From assembly GCA_963730225.1 (NCBI GenBank), contig CAVSQX010000001.1, positions 1,240,001-1,304,000 on the forward strand: 64,000 nt of DNA. Direction: 5' to 3'. Positions 1 to 7,161 of the stretch are shown piece by piece. The stretch's first letter is position 1, and every line of letters starts with the position of its first letter. Source of the DNA: CAVSQX01 sp963730225. Its GTDB lineage: Bacteria; Planctomycetota; Phycisphaerae; Tepidisphaerales; Tepidisphaeraceae. A program made the translations under genes and the position numbers. A model generated the notes under the pieces. It was not told where the DNA came from. It saw only the letters and a list, made by a program, of their open reading frames with translations, and ran no database searches.

Positions 1-1011
1 AAGTCCGCGTTTCTCATCTTCAACTGCAATGTCACAAGCATTCCGCTAACGCCTCTCGCCAAAGAAACCAAATCCGAATTCTCAGAGGAATTGACCGCGA
101 GAGGTAAGAAAAAGTTCAAGGGACGCAAGATCCCTCCAGGCCTCGTCTCGTTGGCGGTTGATATCGGTATTCGGCACATCGGATTCGCATCCCTCGCAAA
201 ATGGGATGGCCAGAATATTGATCTGCTGCGTGCGCGTAACATACGGATTGATACGCCAAACAACGGCTCGCCCGATCTTGATCAACTCGCCAGGCATAAG
301 CGACGCTTGCGACGGCTGCGCGGGATGCGCGGTGACCCGATTAAGGGCGAAGCGTCCCATGTGGAATTGCAACAGCACATTGACCATATGGCCGAGGATC
401 GCTTCAAGAAGGCCGCTCGCGCAATTATCAACCTCGCGCTGAATAGCCAAGCGGAGATCGACAAGAAATCCGGCCAGTCCTATCCGCGTGCCGACGTGCT
501 CATTCTCGAAAACCTGGAAAATCTAATTCCCGACGCCGAAAAGGAACGTGGTATCAATCGCGCACTAATCAGCTTTAACCGGGGGCAACTGGTCAATTGC
601 GTTCGCAAATTGGCGGATGATGTTGGTCTGAATGTTTTCGAAATCAGCCCCGTCGGCACGTCACAGGTTTGCCACAAATGCGGATCACTTGGCAGGCGAT
701 ATAGCATTCGCCGTGAAGCCAAGGAAAAAGGGGAGGCAAGCAAGCCAGTCATTCACTTCGGGCCAACCGAATCGCTATTTGCCTGCCCGAAGTGTTCGGC
801 AAACAAAGAAGGCAAGCCATTCACCTGCAATTCTGATTTCAATGCAGCCGTGAACCTGCAACGGAGATTTTTCATCGGAGAAGATGCCTTGAAGGATTTT
901 GGCACCGACAAGGCGAAGCGAGCGGAAAGCATCAAAATAATCGAAGAAAAGTTAAGACCTCGGCTCGAAAATCTCCACGAACTTTCTGCACCGATAGAAA
1001 CGCCTTGGTGA
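1..1011 (+). CDS. Type V CRISPR effector (Cas12 family), C-terminal part, cut by left window edge
   Basis: The frame is open from base 1, so the N-terminal half (WED/REC/PAM-recognition lobes) lies outside the window. The visible 336 residues hold a full RuvC nuclease: RuvC-I 'AVDIGIRHIGFA' with Asp at 160-162, RuvC-II 'LILENLENL' with Glu at 508-510, RuvC-III 'NSDFNAAVNLQRRFF' with Asp at 835-837. Between RuvC-II and III lies a TnpB-like zinc finger, CHKC (670-681) and CPKC (784-795). The segment 'QQHIDHMAEDRFKKAARAII' resembles the EHIDH-x2-EDRxKK stretch of Cas12b, but RuvC-I and RuvC-II are only about 116 residues apart, whereas Cas12b carries a helical insert of roughly 250. All catalytic acids are present, so DNA cleavage is expected. 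A putative tracrRNA and an array follow on the same strand. Type V is confident; the subtype is not. No cas1/cas2/cas4 is visible. Confidence 0.88.
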   Translation, partial: KSAFLIFNCNVTSIPLTPLAKETKSEFSEELTARGKKKFKGRKIPPGLVSLAVDIGIRHIGFASLAKWDGQNIDLLRARNIRIDTPNNGSPDLDQLARHKRRLRRLRGMRGDPIKGEASHVELQQHIDHMAEDRFKKAARAIINLALNSQAEIDKKSGQSYPRADVLILENLENLIPDAEKERGINRALISFNRGQLVNCVRKLADDVGLNVFEISPVGTSQVCHKCGSLGRRYSIRREAKEKGEASKPVIHFGPTESLFACPKCSANKEGKPFTCNSDFNAAVNLQRRFFIGEDALKDFGTDKAKRAESIKIIEEKLRPRLENLHELSAPIETPW

Positions 1012-1029
1012 TTAGACCACGGCACGGTA

Positions 1030-1240
1030 AGATACACTTGTTGCGGTGTGCGAAAGCACCCACAGGCACGGCTATATGCAAGCCCGTTGGCGCGACAAGT
1101 GCTGTGTGTGAGTGTCAAAAGCTGTCTGAGCCCAAGGCATTCGTGCCGATAAAGCAGTACGAAGTTGAAGCAATTCAACCAAGGCGGCGGTGACGCACAG
1201 CGAGTCGATCTTTGAAAACCGAGTCGGCGGGGCGAGTGCG
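1030..1240 (+). ncRNA. Putative tracrRNA between effector and CRISPR array
   Basis: This intergenic stretch folds far better than ordinary spacer DNA. An 11-bp helix (1035-1045 with 1091-1101, one GU pair) closes two inner hairpins: GTGC-GAAA-GCAC (1048-1059) and ACGGCT/AGCCCGT with one bulge (1068-1087). Downstream are GGCA-TTCG-TGCC (1136-1147) and GTTGAA-GCAA-TTCAAC (1164-1179). The 16 nt at 1219-1234 match the reverse complement of the 5' half of the CRISPR repeat at 14 of 16 positions, a clear anti-repeat. A second 6-nt anti-repeat, GTGTCA (1112-1117), can pair with the last six bases of the repeat. Position between the effector stop and the array matches dual-RNA type V loci. The 5' and 3' ends are not fixed by the sequence; a T5 run at 1304-1308 could be a 3' limit. 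Confidence 0.68.
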
Positions 1241-1401
1241 CCGGTGGTGGCAGGGGAGTCGGGGATCGCTCGCGGGCCCGTGCCAGCAATGAGTTATCCG
1301 CGATTTTTCCAAGCGATGAATGCAATTGGACCTCTCAATTTCGTCCATGCTCGTTTGACGGCATGTAAATGTCGCGTAAGCCAGTCTTTGCGAGTGCGGC
1401 G

Positions 1402-1652
1402 GAGCGCCCCCCCGACGCGGTAATGATCGGCTGACACAAGTTTCATAATGATCTGACTCCGTGTTCGCCGTGCGAGCGCCCCCCCGACGCGGTAATGATC
1501 GGCTGACACTGGGAGCGGCGACAGGACAAATTCGTCCGCGAGCTGAGCGCCCCCCCGACGCGGTAATGATCGGCTGACACCTGTAGCCGTTCAGCGAGAA
1601 ACTCCCCGCCTGGACGGAGCGCCCCCCCGACGCGGTAATGATCGGCTGACAC
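1402..1652 (+). CRISPR. CRISPR array, four identical 36-nt repeats, three complete spacers
   Basis: Repeats lie at 1402-1437, 1474-1509, 1545-1580 and 1617-1652 and are identical. Each begins GAGCGCCCCCCCGACGCGG and ends GATCGGCTGACAC, with a run of seven C. Spacers are 36, 35 and 36 nt (1438-1473, 1510-1544, 1581-1616) and unrelated to each other. Transcription is inferred to be rightwards: the effector and putative tracrRNA lie upstream and the 3' end '-GACAC' then precedes each spacer, as in Cas12b-type repeats. The stretch 1241-1401 would be the leader; no clear promoter was recognised in it. After the last repeat only 18 nt follow before a REP-type repeat starts, so the distal end looks truncated or overwritten. 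No spacer match was found inside the window. Confidence 0.96.
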
Positions 1653-1670
1653 TTGACGCCGCCGGCGAAG

Positions 1671-1695
1671 GAAGCTGAAAAGGTGACATCCACCG
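1671..1695. repeat. REP-like 25-bp repeat at downstream end of RAYT gene
   Basis: These 25 bases (starting GAAGCTGAAAAGGTGACATC) are an exact inverted copy of 2409-2433 on the other side of the transposase gene. The core GGTGACATCCACCG is itself an imperfect palindrome, as in REP elements handled by RAYT proteins. It begins 18 nt after the last CRISPR repeat. Confidence 0.8.
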
Positions 1696-1697
1696 TT

Positions 1698-2369
1698 TCA
1701 CGATTTCTCGCGCTTTTTTTCCGGGCGGCCGCGCGGGTTCAGCGTGTATTGCAAGCCCATTCGTTGGGCCATCGTTGCCGTCCATTTCGCACCTCCCAAC
1801 GGTCGTCCGCGCTGGAAGCTCGCCTTTAGCCGCTGGTTGTCCACCGGGACCAACGCTTCATTCACCAGCGCAGTCCAATTGCCCGGCCGATCCACCGGCC
1901 AATCGTCCAGGATCGCCGCGGATAATTTACCCTGGCAACCCAAGCTCGACCAGCGCCAGTTCTGCGCCCGCTTGACCAGCCTGGCCCGCAGCGGATTGGA
2001 CTGCACATATCGAAGCAACGTCAACAGGTACGCATCCTCCTGGACCGCAAAGCTTTTGTAGCGGCCCTGATACAAGTGTCCGCTGGTGCGACGATAGTGG
2101 CTGCGGTATCGCTTGACGTGCGTGTTAGTGAGCCAGGAACAATATCGGGCCAGGTCGCCGTCCCGTGCCGGACGCACGACCAAGTGCCAATGATTCGGCA
2201 TCAGGCAGAAGCCGAATATTTCGATATCGGCGCGCTGTTTCGCCTGGGCGATCAATTCGATGAAGGCTTTATAATCACCGGGCTTGCGGAAGATTTTCAT
2301 GCGCCCGTTGCCGCGGTTGAGCACATGATAGACGACACCGCCGATCGCAGCCCGGGACGTGCGAGGCAT
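1698..2369 (-). CDS. REP-associated tyrosine transposase (RAYT, Y1/TnpA_REP family)
   Basis: The 223-residue product is a single-strand DNA transposase of the IS200-like Y1 fold, expected to nick and process REP sequences. It shows the typical start MPRTSRAA, the HUH-type motif in 'LMPNHWHLVVRP' and the later 'LLRYVQSNPLRARLV' region characteristic of RAYTs. Length is normal for the family. The ATG at 2369 is chosen over a TTG two codons upstream because the family begins MPR. The gene is bracketed by inverted copies of a REP-like repeat (1671-1695 and 2387-2474), the usual RAYT arrangement. It is convergent with the CRISPR array and marks its distal boundary. RAYTs are usually domesticated single-copy genes rather than self-mobile elements. 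Confidence 0.9.
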   Translation of the reverse strand: MPRTSRAAIGGVVYHVLNRGNGRMKIFRKPGDYKAFIELIAQAKQRADIEIFGFCLMPNHWHLVVRPARDGDLARYCSWLTNTHVKRYRSHYRRTSGHLYQGRYKSFAVQEDAYLLTLLRYVQSNPLRARLVKRAQNWRWSSLGCQGKLSAAILDDWPVDRPGNWTALVNEALVPVDNQRLKASFQRGRPLGGAKWTATMAQRMGLQYTLNPRGRPEKKREKS

Positions 2370-2386
2370 GAGCAAACAGCCTATTT

Positions 2387-2474
2387 GTTTCGCTTCCGAT
2401 TGTCAAATCGGTGGATGTCACCTTTTCAGCTTCTGTTTCGCTTCCAAGTGTCAAATCGGTGGATGTCACCTTTT
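2387..2474. repeat. Tandem REP-like repeats upstream of RAYT gene
   Basis: Two direct units, 2387-2434 and 2435-2474, both start GTTTCGCTTCC and both contain TCAAATCGGTGGATGTCACC. The first extends to match the single repeat at the other end of the RAYT gene over 25 bp in inverted orientation. The arrangement is that of a small BIME-like REP cluster. Confidence 0.8.
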
Positions 2475-2542
2475 CTTGCGCATGAATGTCCGCTTATGCT
2501 TTCCTGAATTTATTACGGAGCTATTCAAGGCCGTCCCGGTCG

Positions 2543-2575
2543 GTCTCCTCAAGGAGACGGCGGATGGCATCCGCC
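2543..2575. terminator. Two adjacent perfect hairpins downstream of the phosphatase gene
   Basis: GTCTCC-TCAA-GGAGAC (2543-2558) and GGCGGAT-GGC-ATCCGCC (2559-2575) stand back to back, about 30 bp past the stop of the leftward SpoIIE phosphatase gene. On the minus strand no strong T-run follows, so intrinsic termination is possible but not certain; an mRNA-end stabiliser is the alternative. Confidence 0.4.
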
Positions 2576-2604
2576 GCTTTGTACTGCGGCGAGAGGCGAG
2601 CATG

Positions 2605-3921
2605 TCACTTCTGCGACTTTTCTGAATCGCACACGCACCGTATCGCGATCAGCGTCTGATCGTCGTTCGGCGGAGCGTTCTCACAGAATGCCGCGAGCGC
2701 GCTGTCAATCTGCGAGAGGCACTGCTGGGCGGTGCGGTCGGCAGAAGCGAGCAGCACGTGATCGAGCCGGTCGAGGTCGAAAAACTCTGATTGTTTTTGG
2801 CCGCTTCGCGGGCAGGTAGCCTCGGTGATGCCATCGGTGTACAGGAGCAACAAATCTCCTTTCTCCAGAGTGATGACGGATTGCTGATAGGTTTGGCCCG
2901 GCATGATTCCAAGCGGGAGGGAGCCGTTTTTGTCGAGCGACATTAGCTGACGGCCACGCACGAGGCGCGGCGGATTGTGGCCGGCGCGGGAGTAGGTCAC
3001 TGTGCGGGTGGAGGGATTGAGCACAGCGTAGAAGGCGGTTACGAAAGTGCCGGAGCGGGTGTAGGAGAGCGCGAGTTGCTTGTTCAGATGGTCCAACATG
3101 GCGGCGGGCGGCGTGTGGACGCCGGGTTGGCTGTGGGCGATGGCGTGGGTGATGGCCATCAACACGGCGGCGGGAGTTCCGTGGCCGGCGACGTCGGCGA
3201 TGAAGAATCCCCATTCGCCGTCGCTGAGGGGAAAGAAGTCGTAGTAATCTCCGCCGGCGCGGGCGCTGGTTCGATAGGAGGCGGCGAGTTCGAATCCGGG
3301 GATCGTCGGAAGTTGATCCGGCAGCAAGGAGCGCTGGATGTCCCCCACCACCTGCAATTCCACATTCAGGGCGCCCAGCGCATCGGACAATTGATTCCTC
3401 AGCACCAGATTCTGCGTGCCCCGGCCGAACAGGCCGGCCTGCCAATGCAGCATTGGAATGATCGCATAATCAATCTCGACGCCCTCGCGCAGCAGCGTCA
3501 TGGTGACATTCAGTCCCTGGCCGTTGTCGTATTGCGGCAAGCCGATGAGTGTTTGGAACCCCTCTAAAAAGAAGTACGCCGGATCATCGGGCGTGATCCG
3601 GGCGGGAAGGTTCTCGATTATCACCGGGCGATTTCCGTAGGCGATCTCGCCCAGCAGACCGCCCGACAGCCTGGGCAACATGTCCCGCTGCGTCCAGGGA
3701 TTCAGATCCTCGGTGAACCTGGAGGACCGAGTCACCAGATAGAACGGCGATTCCTCACCGCGCCGGGATATCGAAATATAGTCTTCGAACTCCATCAGCT
3801 TGCCGATGCCGCTCCAGTAAACGTTCACCAGCTCTTCCGGATCGATCACACCGGAAATCGCTTTCATGGTTTCGTCGATGATCGCCAGCTCTTCCTGCCA
3901 GGGCAGCCTTTCTCTTCGCAT
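2605..3921 (-). CDS. PP2C-type serine phosphatase (SpoIIE/RsbU-like) with N-terminal sensor region
   Basis: The 438-residue protein has an N-terminal GAF-like region (about 1-190) and a C-terminal SpoIIE phosphatase domain (about 205-430). Metal-binding motifs are visible: 'AGGDYYDFF', 'FIADVAGHGTPAA' and, near the end, 'YTDGITEA' and 'NDDQT'. Such enzymes dephosphorylate anti-anti-sigma or similar phosphoproteins. No partner STAS or anti-sigma kinase gene is adjacent. The start lies 15 bp after the M56 peptidase stop, so the gene is probably the third cistron of the BlaI-type operon. No transmembrane helix is seen, so it is probably cytoplasmic. Confidence 0.88.
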   Translation of the reverse strand: MRRERLPWQEELAIIDETMKAISGVIDPEELVNVYWSGIGKLMEFEDYISISRRGEESPFYLVTRSSRFTEDLNPWTQRDMLPRLSGGLLGEIAYGNRPVIIENLPARITPDDPAYFFLEGFQTLIGLPQYDNGQGLNVTMTLLREGVEIDYAIIPMLHWQAGLFGRGTQNLVLRNQLSDALGALNVELQVVGDIQRSLLPDQLPTIPGFELAASYRTSARAGGDYYDFFPLSDGEWGFFIADVAGHGTPAAVLMAITHAIAHSQPGVHTPPAAMLDHLNKQLALSYTRSGTFVTAFYAVLNPSTRTVTYSRAGHNPPRLVRGRQLMSLDKNGSLPLGIMPGQTYQQSVITLEKGDLLLLYTDGITEATCPRSGQKQSEFFDLDRLDHVLLASADRTAQQCLSQIDSALAAFCENAPPNDDQTLIAIRCVCDSEKSQK

Positions 3922-3936
3922 GGTGCATATCGTACC

Positions 3937-5427
3937 TCAAATACCCTCGGCGGGCTGCGAAGCGGGCGCCACTGGCGTCTTGGCGGCGTTTCGATCCATC
4001 GGCTCGGAGAGCAAACGGTAATAGAGCATTTCCATCCGCACGTTCATTCGTCTCTCGATGCGGTCTCCATCGCGCCGGGGAAAGAAGCGGTAGGGAATAA
4101 TGTTCATCGCTTTGCACGTATCGCTGCTGACGGAGCCGCTGTAAGAATATCCCGCCATTTTGCCGATCGGATCGTTCAGTTTGTCGACGTCGCCTTTGGC
4201 GCAGACGACGCCGACGAGAAATGGAAACTCCGAATCGTCAATCATGATTCGCTTCAGCGAGACGCCGGCCTTTTGAGCGGCGCGTTGGACGGCTTTGGTC
4301 AGCCCGTCTTTGCTGTAGGCCGGGTTCAAGCCGGCTGGCGGTGCGACGGGTTCTCCGAGGAAATCATAGAGCGCTTTGTTCGGCTCCGTCGGCGGCCGAT
4401 CCGGCTGAGTCGTGGCAGCGCCGGGCGAGACGCCACCGATGCTGGGCAAAATCAGCAGCGCACACAATACGACCAGTGAGCGATGGAGCCAGGAGATCCG
4501 CCGTGGCGAGTTTCCGGCGTCGTTCATGATGTGATCGATTCTCCGCGCGGTTACTTGTGCCGATCGAATTCCCAGCGACAGCGGCATCGGATCGAAGGTT
4601 CGGCGCAGCCGCAGGACATCGATCAACACTTGGGCGTAGTCGGCTGGCGGGCATCGGAGGTTGGCGATGACCTGGACGTCGCAGCACATTTCGCGTGCCT
4701 GGTTGATCTGGCGATTCATCCACCAGGCCAGCGGGTGAAACCACCAGACGCACTGGCTCAGAAGCTGCACCGCTGCAACCAGCGGATCGCGGCGGCGAAG
4801 ATGCAGGATTTCGTGGGCGATGATGATGCGAAGCTGCGCGGCGTCGTTTTCCGCCGCAATCGCTGCGGGCAGGACCAGCGTCGGCCTGAGAATCCCAAAA
4901 ACCGCTGGACCGATCGGCCAGGTGCAAACGCGCAACGCCGGGCGACGCCGCGAGCCGAGGCGCCGGCACGTCGACTCCAAAATCTGCGTTAATTCCGACG
5001 GCGGCGGCACGGAAGATTTGGCAATTCTTCTTGCCAGCAGCCGTGAACGCACGGCGATGGTCAGCGACATGCCGAAACAGCCACAGGTCCAGATTGCCAG
5101 GACCATCTGCCATGGCTGCCACGTCCGTGAACGCGGCCTTTGGTGCGGTTGAGCGGCCGTCACAACCGATGAAACGATCGTCTGAGGATGCGGCATCGGG
5201 AGCGCGGGAGTGCGACCGTGCGTTCGTGCGGGCCAACTGAACAGGTCAATGGGGCTGTTCCATATTGGCGGCGTGAGCGACTTGACCAACACCAACAGCC
5301 ACAGCGCGTACGCCAGCGCCGGTCGGCGCCGGCAGAAGATTCGCGTCACGATGGCGACTGCCGCAATCGCGATGGAAAGTTGGACCAGTTGCCAAAGCGC
5401 CAGATCGAAAATCCGATGAGCGATCAT
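3937..5427 (-). CDS. BlaR1/MecR1-like membrane M56 metallopeptidase
   Basis: The 496-residue protein starts with hydrophobic helices (about 10-60) and carries the M56 zinc motif HEILH in 'IIIAHEILHLRRRDP', followed by further membrane segments and a Pro/Ala-rich C-terminal part of about 130 residues. M56 proteins of this type sense a signal across the membrane and inactivate a BlaI-type repressor by proteolysis. The C-terminal part is not a recognisable penicillin-binding sensor domain, so the signal is unknown and beta-lactam sensing should not be assumed. The gene overlaps blaI by ATGA (5424-5427), implying translational coupling. Confidence 0.85.
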   Translation of the reverse strand: MIAHRIFDLALWQLVQLSIAIAAVAIVTRIFCRRRPALAYALWLLVLVKSLTPPIWNSPIDLFSWPARTHGRTPALPMPHPQTIVSSVVTAAQPHQRPRSRTWQPWQMVLAIWTCGCFGMSLTIAVRSRLLARRIAKSSVPPPSELTQILESTCRRLGSRRRPALRVCTWPIGPAVFGILRPTLVLPAAIAAENDAAQLRIIIAHEILHLRRRDPLVAAVQLLSQCVWWFHPLAWWMNRQINQAREMCCDVQVIANLRCPPADYAQVLIDVLRLRRTFDPMPLSLGIRSAQVTARRIDHIMNDAGNSPRRISWLHRSLVVLCALLILPSIGGVSPGAATTQPDRPPTEPNKALYDFLGEPVAPPAGLNPAYSKDGLTKAVQRAAQKAGVSLKRIMIDDSEFPFLVGVVCAKGDVDKLNDPIGKMAGYSYSGSVSSDTCKAMNIIPYRFFPRRDGDRIERRMNVRMEMLYYRLLSEPMDRNAAKTPVAPASQPAEGI

Positions 5428-5810
5428 GTTTTTCTCCTACGCTTGAGAGTATCCAGTGTGGACTGGAGCTGATCGATTTGTGCGTCAGAAAGGCCCGCAT
5501 CCTCGATGAGATGTTGCATCAACGGGAGCGCGTCGCCACCGAAGGTGCGAGCGAGAAAGTCGGCGGTGATCTGGCGAATGACGCTGGCGGGCTTGACGGC
5601 CGGAGAATAAACATCCGCCCGCCCGTCCCGGCGTGTCCGCAGATACCCCTTGGCCTTGAGCCGACGGAGATACGTTTGGACGGTGAAGAAATCGAGCCTC
5701 CGATCCGCCGGCAGCGCCGCCAGCACATCGCGCACCTTGGCGCTGCCCAGCTTCCAGACGGCCTGGGAAATCTCCAGTTCCGATTTCGATAACTCGGGTC
5801 TTTTGGGCAT
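5424..5810 (-). CDS. BlaI/MecI/CopY-family winged-helix repressor
   Basis: The 128-residue product has the family's wHTH ('SKSELEISQAVWKLG', 'FFTVQTYLRRLKAKGYL') and a C-terminal dimerisation part. ATG 5810 is preferred over the TTG two codons upstream because AAGGA stands 7 nt before the ATG. It should repress its own operon, which contains the M56 peptidase and a SpoIIE phosphatase. A TACA-N2-TGTA operator overlaps the promoter directly upstream. This is the standard repressor/protease pair, with the phosphatase as possible output or signalling partner. Confidence 0.92.
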   Translation of the reverse strand: MPKRPELSKSELEISQAVWKLGSAKVRDVLAALPADRRLDFFTVQTYLRRLKAKGYLRTRRDGRADVYSPAVKPASVIRQITADFLARTFGGDALPLMQHLIEDAGLSDAQIDQLQSTLDTLKRRRKT

Positions 5811-5842
5811 GGGCAAATCCTTATGACTTACAGACGAACGTC

Positions 5843-5870
5843 ATCATAACGTACAAATGTACGTTGTCAA
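5843..5870 (-). promoter_or_regulatory. Promoter with embedded BlaI-type operator
   Basis: On the minus strand a consensus -35 TTGACA (5865-5870) and a -10 TATGAT (5843-5848) are separated by 16 bp. The spacer is filled by the dyad AACGTACAAATGTACGTT (5848-5865 on the plus strand), which contains the TACA-N2-TGTA core recognised by BlaI/MecI/CopY repressors. Bound repressor would block RNA polymerase directly. Confidence 0.88.
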
Positions 5871-5977
5871 GAGAAAAGATCGATCGGCCTGGCGCGGGGT
5901 GGCCGTCGGCGCGTGCATTTGCACCCCCAGGGAGATCGGCCTGCAAAAAGCGATGAATGCGGCCGACGTGGCGGCGG

Positions 5978-6898
5978 TCAGTCTTCCAGTTTTCTCAATG
6001 AGACGCCGAAGGAAGCGAGTTGTTGCTTGATTTCGTTCAGGCTGGTCTGGCCGAAATTCTTGCAGCCGAGAAGTTCGTCTTCGGTTCGGGAGGCCAGCTC
6101 GCCCAGCAAGTTGATGTTCAGCCGTTGAAGCGCCTTGCGGCTGCGCACGGAAAGTTCCAAATCGGCGACGGATTTGCCGAGCACTTCGGGCGAGACATCG
6201 CCTGCGACGACGGCAGGCCGGCGAACCGGGGCAGCGCCGGCGACAACGGCGGCGCCGGCTTCCAGTTGCTGGCCGAGTCGAAGGCCCTTCTGGCCCAGGA
6301 GCGCTTTGATTTCGTTCAGACTGGTTTCGCCGAAATTCTTGTAGCTCAGCAGTTCCTGCTCGCTGGTGCGCAAAAGATCGCCCAGCGTCTTGATGTTCAT
6401 TTTCTTGAGGCAATTTCGGCTGCGGACGGAGAGCTCGAAATCGCTGATGGGGATTTCCAGCACGGCGTTACGCCCGCCGATGCGGTGCTCGTCGTCGTCA
6501 TAGTACATGCTGCGGGCCGATTCCACGTCCTTCATGTACAGCCGGGCACGGGAGTGGTTGGGATCGGTGCGCAGGACCGCGTCAAGGCAGCGGTAGGCTT
6601 CATCGTAGTGATTGTTGTCCTCGTAGAGAATCGCCAGATTCATCAGGGCGTTGAGATGCACCGGGGCGCTGGTGGAGATGCGTTCGTATAATTCGATCGC
6701 CTTGGCGTCTTCAGCCCGACGGTCGTAGAGCAGGGCCAGGCGAAAGGCAGCCAACTCATGATCGGGATTCTCGTTGAGGGCCCGTTCGTAGAGTTCCACG
6801 GCTTTCTCGTGGTTGGCCTCTTTCTCGGCATCCTGCCCGCGGCGGTAGTATTCTTCGGCGGCACGGTCGTTAATTGATGTTGCAGTGGTATCGCTCAT
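5978..6898 (-). CDS. TPR protein with two RNA polymerase alpha C-terminal domains
   Basis: Starting at ATG 6898 the product has 306 residues. Residues about 10-125 form three TPR-type helix pairs. Residues 147-208 and 239-304 are two copies of the RNA polymerase alpha-CTD fold, each with 'ELSVRSR..L..(L/M)NI..LG(D/E)L' and 'L(L)..KNFG(E/Q)TSLNEIK'. There is no alpha N-terminal domain, so it cannot assemble core polymerase. The helix-hairpin-helix module would instead bind DNA or an activator. The frame stays open upstream of 6898, but MSDTTATS is a better start than the Arg/Pro-rich extension. Related TPR/alpha-CTD proteins occur in planctomycetes; their role is not established. Confidence 0.85.
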   Translation of the reverse strand: MSDTTATSINDRAAEEYYRRGQDAEKEANHEKAVELYERALNENPDHELAAFRLALLYDRRAEDAKAIELYERISTSAPVHLNALMNLAILYEDNNHYDEAYRCLDAVLRTDPNHSRARLYMKDVESARSMYYDDDEHRIGGRNAVLEIPISDFELSVRSRNCLKKMNIKTLGDLLRTSEQELLSYKNFGETSLNEIKALLGQKGLRLGQQLEAGAAVVAGAAPVRRPAVVAGDVSPEVLGKSVADLELSVRSRKALQRLNINLLGELASRTEDELLGCKNFGQTSLNEIKQQLASFGVSLRKLED

Positions 6899-7161
6899 AT
6901 GGGTTTGGAGGGGCAAAAGGATCGATCTTTCTACATCGTAGTCTGGCCCATTGTTACGCCACGGGGCCGCGGGTGTCAATTGACGCGCGCGGGCGGCCGT
7001 TGTACCAATTTCCAAGCGGATAGGCGATCATTATCGGGCTTTCCGGAGAATCGCGGCCTGTGAAATGGCCGGTTGGCGGGCGTTTGCGGAAGAAAGGTCG
7101 GTCCACCGCCGATTCTGTTGACAGGGCAGGACACACGAACGCCGATCCTGTCTGCTGACGC

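Noticed and set aside
1175..1693. Open frames on the minus strand through the CRISPR array
   Set aside because: The translation is the repeat read in frame with spacers (recurring VSRSLPRRGGA); it is an artefact of the array.
5424..5427. Classical beta-lactam resistance locus
   Set aside because: Although blaI and an M56 peptidase are present, there is no beta-lactamase and no penicillin-sensor domain.
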